Assembly (NCBI GenBank): GCA_037043015.1
Contig: CM073321.1
Span: forward strand, 42,366,420-42,430,419
DNA from: Bryum argenteum
Lineage: Eukaryota; Streptophyta; Bryopsida; Bryales; Bryaceae
Direction of reading: 5' to 3'
DNA: 64,000 nucleotides
In this document: in pieces, positions 55,114-64,000 of the stretch
How the letters are laid out: each line of letters starts with the position of its first letter
How positions within the stretch are numbered: position 1 is the first letter of the stretch
Made by a program: the position numbers and the translations under genes
The notes under the pieces: generated by a model
Seen by the model: the letters and a program-made list of their open reading frames with translations, nothing else
What the model was told of the DNA's origin: nothing
Database searches by the model: none

Positions 55114-58100
55114 ATGGCTTCCTCCTCTGAGCCTCCTTGTCGAGATTTGATCGAGATTAAGTCAGTTGCGTCTGATCTCCCTATCTGCCTTCCTCTTGGC
55201 CTTGATGGTGTGGCTGAAGTCACTCCTTCCGGCTTGCAATCCGCTTTGGCTATGATGTCTCCACATTGTGGTTAGAAATCGGCGTTCTTGATCCACATAC
55301 TTATCATGTCCAATACTCCAAGGTTTTAGAACCTGTTGTTTTAGATAACAACGCTACCATGTGGAAGCTGAAGTCAAGAAAGTATCGCCTATATGGTTTG
55401 ACAGAGTCAGTTATGAACGCCTCCACTCAACTTCTGACACCTCGTAGCTCCTCCAGGATTTCTACCGTTGGTCCCCTCTTTGCTCGTGTTAAGATCAAAC
55501 CAGGCAAGCGTGTCTGTATCGATATATCAGATTCATCCGATGACGAACGTAAGCCATCCGTTCCACCCCGTCATTCTTCTGCGAAGCTTCCTTCCATCTC
55601 TTCTAATTCTCAGAACTCTTCTCTATCAACGCCCTCTTCCTTAGCCTCTCCCTCTCCATCTTCTCAAACAGTAAACCACAAAAACATTCTCCCATATCTA
55701 CGCAAACTTGGTAGCATGCCCGGTAGCAAGAATATACTCAAGAAACTAGACTTCAATTCCATCCCTACTCACACACTATTCTTTCTGCCTCCATCTTTCA
55801 ACGGAGATGCCCTATATGTCCACCCTCTGACACTTCCTTCGGTTGTACTCAAGAATGCAAGGTCAATGGAAGAGATGGACAAACAGTATGACGGACATGC
55901 CTGGACTAGGACGATGACAACTAACATCAGCAACACCCTGGGCTTGTCATTTGGTATTCAAATTGCGTAGGTCTTCTCCAATGCCACCATGACAAGTGTC
56001 CTTTCTTGAAACGCCCGGATCGTGCGACGGGAGTCAATGAGGTGGAGTTTGAAGGTATCACCAAAGAACCTTTTTTAGTAAGCAAACCTCCCTCCCCATC
56101 GTCCACCCTAGTCTATAAGATTTGCAAAGAACCTCCAGTCTGCATTGTTCTATGTCCTGCCAAAATCTTCTACATCTTTGGAGATGATATTCAAGAGCGT
56201 GCTTGTGTGCATATCGGTACCCAGGAGCACCTTGTCAAAGTCGGAGACTATAGATGCGCACGTCAAATGATAGATGAGTTAATCGAACAGCATGTTGACC
56301 GCAACCTCCAAGCAACAATTTCCAAAATTGTCTTGGAGACGAGCAAGGACGTAGTGGGTAACATTCTTCTACGTGATGAAGATGACCCTAAATCCGACCA
56401 CCTAACTCTTGAAGAGCTTGAGCCAGTCTTTGATCGATGTAAACTCTTGAACTCTGCAAACTTGAGAAAAGAGCATGAGGTAGATATACCGCCTGCAGAG
56501 CTGGAAGGAATCATAACAGAAGATATGACGGAGGAACAGAAGTTCTTGAAGGGGTATGCCAATGCAATGAAGCTGGCTTTGGACGCGGAGCCAGTAGTAG
56601 TTACCATTTTGGACGACCTGTCCATTCGAGAGTTACGTGACCAGCTGAAGGAGTCACGGTACAAGGTAGTCAAGTTGATGGGCGAATTCAAATCCACATT
56701 GGCAAGAGAGACAAAGATGAAGATGCACATCAAGAACCTCGAGGGTGAAATAGAAATGTGGAGGCAAAACATTGCCAAGAAAGAGGCTGAGTTGGAACGA
56801 GTCATCGTGGAGAAGGTCGAATTGATCTCCATGACTGAACAGCTCAGGCTTGATCGAGCTGCACGAGAAGGAGCGCCCACTGGAGGTCAAACTGACGTTG
56901 GTACGAGAATGGAGGTGTCAACTGAACCAGAGCAAACAGAGCCGTCAAATGGACAAATTCTTGAAGCTCTACAGGCAGAGATAGGAGAGAAGGTGGCCGA
57001 AAATGAAGTCATGGCTAAGGAGTTGGCGTGTTTCAAGCAGGAGTGTGAAAAATTAAGAAAGCAGATTAGTTATGTGGTGCAATCCAAGATGGAAGGAACG
57101 CAAGCGAATTTGCCACTCAACCAGCCGACCACAGCCACTGAAGCCACGCAAGCTGATGGAGAGGTGCAAAAGCTGAGAGAGGAAGTTGAAAAGATGGGAG
57201 CAGAGATAAACCAATTGCAAGTGGAGTTGTCCATTTTGTTGGGTCGAATCGACCAATTTCACAAGGCTATGTGGAAGCAAGAAGCGAGAGCCCCACCGAG
57301 CTTTTCACTCTTTCGAGCTTATGAGCTCCAACGCGCAGTCTTGTTGACCATGTACAATTTACAGATCCGAAGTCAAATAGACGGGGACACCTTTATTCGG
57401 ATCTGGAACCTTGCGAGCAATTATCCGAACCAGCAAAATTTGCTGTGTAAGATGGTGGCACGACGCGACTTAGTGTTGACCGATCCAAGACTGTTCTTGA
57501 TGCAAATTGGACATCTGGGAGCCAGGGTGTTAGCATACTACTTGGCCCTGGAGGAGCAGCAGCAGGTGAAGCGTCGAATAGACAAGGTACCCGAGGAAGT
57601 CAGGCTGGTGCGCGTAGCAGACTGCTCGGAGGAGCTGAGAAGGTTGACAGAAGTACATGGCATAGGAGAATTTGAAGGTTGGCGTAACATCCTCACTACG
57701 ATGCGCGGTCAGTTAAATGATAGAGTGGAGATTCAGCGAAAGGTGGCCCTGGTGTTAGAACGGGAATCTATGGCGTCCCGAGGAGAGTTCACTGCAAGGA
57801 CTTACGTATATGCAATGGCCACAGTTCATAGCCAAATACATGTTGCATTGAAGGGACTCGAAGGAGGTCGACTAGACATCGCTCCATTACCAAAGCAGGT
57901 CGAGTTGACAAAACCACCCACCACCTTCAAGCCACCAACATGGGTAAGCTCAAGAACCATGGTGACAGGCTCGGACCTGAAGAAGCGATACCTCGGCAAT
58001 TACGAGAGTCTATTTGACAATCCGAGTGAGCAACCTGTGCCATCCTGGAAGGCTATCGAGTGGCTGTTAGAAGATTATGGACTGTCAAGAGTAGAGAAAC

Positions 58101-58744
58101 GTGCATGGGACCTGATTTACAAGGAGATGGGCCGATATGGAGCCTTGGTCGATTGGACAGTGAGTCCACCACTGGCCGTCTCAACCAATGCGCACTTCTG
58201 CGAGGTGAATCCCAGGCGTAACAAGTGGCCAAGGGAGGCTACTATTGACTCCATTGAGTACAATTGGCTGGTAATCCCAGGTCAATTCGACACGCCGGAG
58301 GATTGTGCAGAATCGTATCGGAGGTTCTTTGAGCAGCATCGAACACACACGGACCCAGTGTGCTTTAGAGCCGCTGTATTTTGTAACTTTCTAAGTATGC
58401 TTTGCAAAGAGTATGGTGTGCAGATCAACGTGAACAAATTCGAGGAGTGGAAGCCGGAGTTTCAGCTGTCATTGAAGCTGCAGTACAGATGCACGAGGTG
58501 GAACCGGATGATCGAGGTGATGGCCAGCACGCATTTCCTTCACGGCGCGCATGGTTGCTTCATCAACGAGTTCAACGGCACGAGGAAGATTGCAGTCGAC
58601 AAATGGCTGACAGCGCAACGGAAGAATAATACCAAGTTGTTGCTGGATGATAAGGTGCATAAGGCGGTGGAAAAGCTGGAGGCAGAAGAGTACCGGAAGC
58701 AGCTAATCCAGAAGGATAACCATCGTAACTGGCTTGCATGGTGA
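55114..58744 (+). pseudogene. chimeric element protein: transposase-like zinc N-terminus, coiled coil, novel C-terminal domain
   Basis: Start ATG 55114 (MASSSEPPCRDLIEIKSVAS); frame changes near 55230 and 55955 join three frames, the last open for over 900 codons to TGA 58742-58744. The N-terminal third has WTRTMTTNISNTLG, C-x5-C-x4-C (YSNCVGLLQCHHDKCPFL), GITKEPFLVSKPPSPSSTLV, CKEPPVCIVLCPAKIFYIFG and ACVHIGTQEH. I associate this module with a transposase family that ends in a SWIM zinc finger. After FDRCKLLNSANLRKEH it changes into a long coiled coil (about 250 residues of charged heptads), then a helical domain (ELQRAVLLTMYNLQ onward) and an end region with MLCKEYGVQINVNKFEEW, like the 24.6-kb protein. 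The function is unknown. The two frame changes are all that bars a full product; an intron at one of them is possible. Confidence 0.6.
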
Positions 58745-58749
58745 ATTTG

Positions 58750-59830
58750 AGTCAAGTGGACTCAATGTCCTGCTGTATATAGTCATGGTTAGGCATATAG
58801 ACAGGGCTCGAGTAGACAACTTTGAACCTTTTCCCTCTGTTTCATTGCCTTTGCTTCGCAAACTTCCCTTATCAAGTATACTTTGTTTTTTCAATGCATT
58901 TCAGTGAGTAAGTGGTGTCAAGTCGACCACATTTGCACTATTCAGTTTTTCCTTTTCAATGCATTGAGAGATTTTGAGTAAAACATGTGCAAACTTCCAG
59001 TTTTCTAAATGTCAAATCATTTGATCAAGAAGCTTTTTTGTGTTTAAACTTCTGAGTCTAAACTTTTTACATGTATGAGTGAATGCTAAGTTTGAATGTT
59101 GAGTGAATGTTGAGTTTTGAATGATTGAGTGAGTGTTAAGACAATCTCTTGTGTATGAATGTGTGTCAAGTAGACTAAGTAAACACAAGTTCAGAAAAAG
59201 TCTGTCTTATAAACCAATGAACCAATAAGTTCAAGGTCAAGTTGACAGGAAAAGTGAGTAGGAAGAAATCAAATAGACAATGTTAGACGGTCGAGTGGAC
59301 AGGGAGTTTGAGTGTCATACAGAGTCAAGTAGACTCTGGAAACCAGCAGTTTTAGTAGGCCATAACCCATTCAGGAAATTGTCAATTAGTCTAAGTTCGG
59401 AATCAAGTCGAATAGATTAAGCCAGTTTTTTAACAATAGCATTCTCAAGCTGAGTCAAGTAAACTGTAACCTGAGAAAGTGTAACTAGTTGAGTCAAGTT
59501 GATTGGAAGGAACCTATAATGCTCAGTTCGAGAGTTGTAAGGAAAAAGATGATCCTGAAAAGTCAACTAGACTCTGACCCACAGAAATTTCCATTGTTAA
59601 AACTTCCCTGAGTAGAGTGAGGTTCTTCAACGAAAGAGTTTTTAATAGGTCAAGTAGACTAGACAAATCAAATGAGTTATCAACTCCATTCAGTAAGTGA
59701 ATCCTTCCCAAGAACACAAAGTTGGAATAAAGTCAAGTAGACTTCAATCAAAGTACTTGCCTTAATAAGTCAATTAGACTGACCAAAGGCTTGATAGGAA
59801 AGTAATGCAACATTTTAAAGTCAGATAGAC
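58750..59830. repeat. array of AGTC-AAGTA-GACT dyads
   Basis: About a dozen copies of (A/G)GTCAAGTAGACT or close forms (for example at about 58752, 59165, 59323, 59455, 59558, 59648, 59731, 59767 and 59817). The half-sites AGTC and GACT are inverted about a 5-base centre. Spacing is irregular (36-160 bases). A related AGTCAATTTGACT form recurs near 62310-62390. It could be protein-binding sites or a decayed satellite. Confidence 0.55.
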
Positions 59831-60369
59831 TCAACCAATTTTGAAGCAAGAGGGAAAGTTTAAGGCTACGTCTAATAGGTTTTCTTAATATTCCTAAGTT
59901 GATTTTCTTATGTCCAATCAAAAATTCAAAAGTAATAAAGAAAAGATGATAAGTAAGAAACATGATAAAAGAACATCACTAAGGTAATAAGGAAAACATG
60001 ATAAATAAGAAGAAAGTAATCATAAAGAAACATGATAAATTGGACATAATTAAAAGTAATTTAAAAAAAAAAAAAAAAATCAATAAAAGAAGAAGACAAG
60101 ATGCAAAGTTGATAGGAGCAAATTGACGAGTGAAGGAAACAAATTTAAGAAAGATCCATGGAGTACTCAAAGTTTAATTCTCATAAACAAAATTATTAGC
60201 ATATTGAGAGGGAAAAATAAGAGAGAACATGATAATGGAGTGAGCAGAAATTTGCCAACAATAATGTTTTGAGAGAAGAACAATTAGCCCCCTTGTTCCA
60301 CAATCTAAAATATGAGTATATGCCATATAAGTTTTGAAAGATGATGAGTAGAAATGTGAGAACATGAGT

Positions 60370-60720
60370 GAAAATAAAGGCAAAAAGAGGAAATGAGCGT
60401 TTTAAGAGAAAATGAGCGTTTTAAGAGAAAATGAGCACTTTGAGGGAAAATGAGAAACCCGAAAGAAAAGAGAGAAACTTGAGGGGTTGAGAGAAACTTA
60501 AGAGGATAAGTATAGAAAAGTTTAAAAAGAGCAAAGTAAGTCATAAATAGGAGTCTCAAGTGAGGAATATGGTCAAAACATGATAATGAAAGAAAGAAAA
60601 GAAAAGTTATGAGTAAAGTGAGCAAAATCATGAAAAATTTCTCGAGAGGATAATGAGTTGTTGAGAGAACATCATTGAGAGAAAAGTCAAGTGGATAAGA
60701 AAAATTCAAGTAATAAGTAT
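60370..60720 (+). repeat. purine-rich tract with short tandem repeats
   Basis: The plus strand is almost all A and G, with tandem GAGCGTTTTAAGAGAAAAT units at about 60395-60440 and GAGAGAAACTT units after. A tract like this can form H-DNA or arise by slippage. There is no coding sequence on either strand. Confidence 0.6.
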
Positions 60721-61117
60721 CATTAATGAGGGATGATTAACAAACATTGAGTCTAATAAGTTGTAAAGTTGACAAAAATACCTCTTAAGAGGAAATGAAC
60801 CAGAAATTTCAAGGACAATACCTAGACGTTGCATGGAGATTTCGAGGTACGAGAAAGACCAAGAAACCAGAATCCGAAAAGGGGATCTGCGAAGACGGTT
60901 AAAAGATTATAATAAAAAAGAATCAAGAAGCCAGAAATAAAAAAGAAGTGTACGTGGAAATTAAAACTAAAGTTGACAACTAGATACATCAATTAAGAAT
61001 TCAAGTGAATAACATACGGATGTACATAGACAATTCTAGCGGACAAATAGCCTTCCTTAAGAAATCAAAAGTGCAAGAAGTACCAGGAGGCAAGCAGGGC
61101 TTGTCAGGTGCCAAGCC

Positions 61118-61145
61118 TTTAAAGAAGGGGGCTATGTGATGAGAA
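61118..61145 (+). repeat. polypurine tract and LTR start candidate
   Basis: TTTAAAGAAGGGGGCTA is followed by TGTGATGAG at 61135, the arrangement at the start of a 3' LTR. No second LTR copy was found in the window to confirm it. Confidence 0.35.
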
Positions 61146-62635
61146 AAGAGCTTTAATTAGGCTCAAATGTCCAATAGAATGTAAAAAGATTTACAATTAG
61201 ATTAGACAAATAGATAAGATAGGAAATAATAGGACAAAATGGTTTTAGAAATAGAAAGGTGGATCTCAAAAGGTCTACATATGTACCTTTTCGTCTTAAG
61301 AGAGATAAAAGGTGTGGGAAGACAAGACATTCTTGTTTACACCCTTCTCTCCGTGTATTCCACCTAGAACAATTTTAATTCATTAATATAATTCATATTT
61401 CAAGCTTTAAGAATTGTTCATGGTTTTGTTGTTCAATTGGATGTAATCTTATTACTCCGGGAGTAATAAGAAGGCGAATTCCGGACGCGGACGCCAAAGA
61501 AGAGAAAGTGGAGCAAACGGCTTCAATAAGAGTGATCGACAACCACAAGTTTGAGTATTTATAATTAATAATAGTTATATTATAAGAAGTGTTAATTGAA
61601 TGAAGTGTTGATATGTGTATGAAGAATTAGTTGATTGAATTACATTGATAGAATTTGTGTCATGCAAGAATCTAAAGTTGAATGTCAAATAACATGCATA
61701 ATTGCAAATTGATATGGAAGGTCAATGTCTTATGTTGTGAAGAGAAAGTGTGGTGAATAGAGACGTCGATTGGACAGGAGAGAGAACACTTAGACGTGAA
61801 AGGGCATATCTAAGTGTGAGGAGTCGAAATAATATAATATCAAGAGTGCACTTAGTGAAAGGATTGTTGAATCCTTCACTATTAAATTATTGTGCTTAAG
61901 ATTAGATAAGAATCTAATCTTAAGAGAGAAGAATGCTTGGAGCATTGCCATTGTAAATAATCTTCTAAGGAGAGAAGATAAGGTGAGCTCACGTTAAAGG
62001 AGGATACTTAGAGTTTAGCTAGCTCTAAGTAGTGACATAAGTATGAACAATAGAGGTATTCTTAAGAGGGACCCTAATTTTCTTTGAGATTAATAATGTA
62101 AGGCTTGATCATCCTAATATTATTATCTTGTATTATTTGACCCCTACTAATAAGAAACATCAATTTAAGAGTGCTTTGTAGATTGAAACCGGAATAATGG
62201 AGATAAAGACATAAGCGACTTAAGGAACAAATAGGGAAGGACTAAAGCAGACCTTGATAAGCTTCCTAACCTTAAAACTCATTGAATTGGAAGAGTGGAA
62301 AAGTAGTCAATTTGACTTAAGACCTTCAAGTACAGAATGACAATTTGACCATAGCACTATGACCATTCGACCCATGAAGATAGTCAATTTGACCAAGATC
62401 AAGCTTGATCGTACGATGTATAATTGACCAATGGGATTATCTTGAGATTGAGTGGTTGTAGAAATTGATAAGTAAGTCTAGAGTACCTTCGCTTGAGTTT
62501 AGAAATCAAACTATTTATTAACATATGACGTTAGTTGCATAAAAACGTTAGACGCATGAAACCTTCCATCTAAAGATCCCCCACTAAGGATTTATTCTTG
62601 ATACATTCATCCGGGATAAAAACCCTTCTATAGCA
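61146..62635. other. AT-rich, no gene; possible LTR and leader sequence
   Basis: Contains a CCGGGAGTAATAAGAAGGCG stretch at about 61457 and the AGTCAATTTGACT variants near 62310-62390, but no protein-coding signal. Confidence 0.35.
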
Positions 62636-63445
62636 GTGACCAAGAAGAAATGCGAGTCCCACATTGTGCAGAACGGGAATTCCGCACCTGCACGAACTTA
62701 CACCGGGATATGGATGCCTCCTCAAAATGGTCACCGCAAGAAGGTGGAAAAGTTTTATTTCTACCCCGACAATATTGAGGGGTGTGTGAAGGGCACTTGT
62801 TGGAAGTGGGTGGAGCCGTTCTCTCGAACTGAAGATCAACCCCCTATCCCAACAATCTGGCCCGTGAAGTTAGAGACAAATCTGACACGTTCGGATATGG
62901 AGGCGTTGGAGAATTCTCGTATCCGACTCCCTTAGAAGGAGAGACTTCCACTCAACCGCACTTTCAACACTGCCTCTGCGCCACGGGACCTGTCACATAT
63001 TCCAGTGCCGGAGAATGCAGATGTCTTTCCAAAATCAAGGAAGTCAAAGAACCTCCGGCGCATCTGCAACATAACTCCCAAACACACACAGAATATTGAT
63101 TCCGCTGGTGCGATGTAGGCAAAGATACTAAAGGTCACTATGGTCCCGTCGCCAGGGATTGGATGCATTATTTCTATGGAGTCAGATTCGCAAGCAATTT
63201 ATCAACTATCAATAGGTGCATTACCAGATTGCACTGTTCTGGTGTTTACAAGCACGATTACAAAACCGGGGCGGAGAAAAGAACCGTATAGACCTTGCAA
63301 GCACCTATACTATGTCGTTGTGTTGGTGTGCATGTTTGAACCAGATGTAAACCTCTTCATCCATGCGCCTACCCTAAGTTTCAACGAGGTGAACATGATC
63401 ATGGAGAGAGGCATTCTTGAGCACGCCACAGTTGACATGTCATAG
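62636..63445 (+). pseudogene. SWIM-zinc-finger transposase C-terminal part, two in-frame TAG
   Basis: One frame runs the whole length apart from TAG 62933-62935 and 63116-63118. First part: YTGIWMPPQNGHRKKVEKFYF and VKGTCWKWVEPF. After the second TAG: ILKVTMVPSPGIGCIISMES and YQLSIGALPDCTVLVF, then PCKHLYYVVVLVCMFEPDVN. The C-x-(C)...C-x-H arrangement is a SWIM zinc finger of MULE-like transposases; here the second Cys is Val. This is the C-terminal module of the family whose N-terminus lies at 55.3-56.4 kb. The catalytic middle is absent from the window. Confidence 0.6.
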
Positions 63446-63549
63446 TTTTCCACACTAAACTCCCTATTCACCCTAAACCTAGACTGTGTAGTTAACAAGT
63501 TGTGTGACAATATTTTGCAATATTGCATTAATAAAAATATATTAGTATC

Positions 63550-64000
63550 GTCAAACCCTGATTTTTCTGTTTTGCCTAACTTAGATTCGGGTAGTGGTTA
63601 GTACTAGGAAGTTATTAGAATAAAGGCTTGTATAATGGCCTATCCGAGTAAGGACCGGATAACGATGGTTTAGATGGGAACCTACCTATCCGGGAACAAC
63701 CTCAAGCTTAGGGGGGCAGTATAGATGTAGCATTTTTTCTTATTTTCGTTTGCTACCAATTCGGGTTCAGCCTCTCCGGGCCCAGTCCGGCCACTGGAGA
63801 TTCGGACAGGGCTTGGTTGAAACGTCGCAAGCCCAGATGCGACCCGGGCTGAGACTCCCCGACTGGATGTTGCCTGATCGGGTGTCGCCCGACCGGGTAT
63901 CACCCTGCCGGGCATGAACGCCGGGCCGGGTATGGTCGACGGACCGGGTCGGGAAAATGCTAGCGGCGGCGCCGACAGTCCTGGGCTGACACGCTCGTGA
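63550..64000 (+). repeat. GC-rich element end, cut by the window, related to 20326-22470
   Basis: Starts GTCAAACCCTG, becomes rich in CCGGG from about 63760, and shares the GCCGGGTATGGTC and GGCGGCGCCGACAGTCC(T)GGGC blocks with 22030-22200. This supports one multicopy family with an LTR-like start. No coding sequence. Confidence 0.55.

Overview
This window looks like a repeat-rich nuclear segment of a land plant, most likely a non-seed plant such as a bryophyte. That is inference. It rests on a seven-exon receptor-like kinase of a land-plant family, plant-type Ty3/gypsy and CACTA elements, and transposase and methyltransferase-like families that I associate, from unverified memory, with bryophytes and streptophyte algae. 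There is no rRNA and no organellar or prokaryotic operon structure.

Layout. 0-2.3 kb: remains of an FCP1/NIF-type HAD phosphatase-like gene and a Ser/Arg-rich reading frame. 3.9-6.9 kb: a decayed Ty3/gypsy element on the minus strand. 10.4-13.5 kb: the one clearly intact gene, a membrane-anchored Ser/Thr receptor-like kinase of 560 aa in seven exons. 17.5-24.1 kb: a nest of long terminal repeats (about 1.3-1.5 kb, TGTC...GACA ends) with a chromodomain remnant. 24.4-26.5 kb: a GC-rich TATA-driven open frame split by one in-frame TAG. 27.6-29.3 kb: a CACTA (En/Spm) transposase remnant with DUF4218- and DUF4216-like parts. 31-36.6 kb: a second minus-strand gypsy element whose protease and reverse transcriptase are separated by a solo LTR; a 340-bp MITE lies beside it. 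37.6-42.4 kb: transposon-associated fragments, a CACTA-like terminus with foldback repeats, and tRNA-derived sequences. 42.6-48.0 kb: a decayed multi-exon minus-strand gene joining a ParB-like GNHR domain to a beta-order amino-methyltransferase fold. 48.4-50.7 kb: ten copies of a dyad-containing repeat. 55.1-58.7 kb: a chimeric gene with a transposase-type zinc/DNA-binding N-terminus, a long coiled coil and a C-terminal domain. 58.7-61.1 kb: repeated AGTC/GACT dyads and a purine-rich tract. 62.6-63.4 kb: a SWIM-zinc transposase C-terminus.

The most interesting items are the ParB-like/methyltransferase gene with its upstream dyad array, the chimeric 55-kb gene (which shares a C-terminal motif with the 24.6-kb protein), and a strong excess of TAG among the disrupting stops. 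At least two TAGs sit where CAG (Gln) is expected, which suggests C-to-T decay at CHG sites. Apart from the kinase, almost every coding segment is broken.
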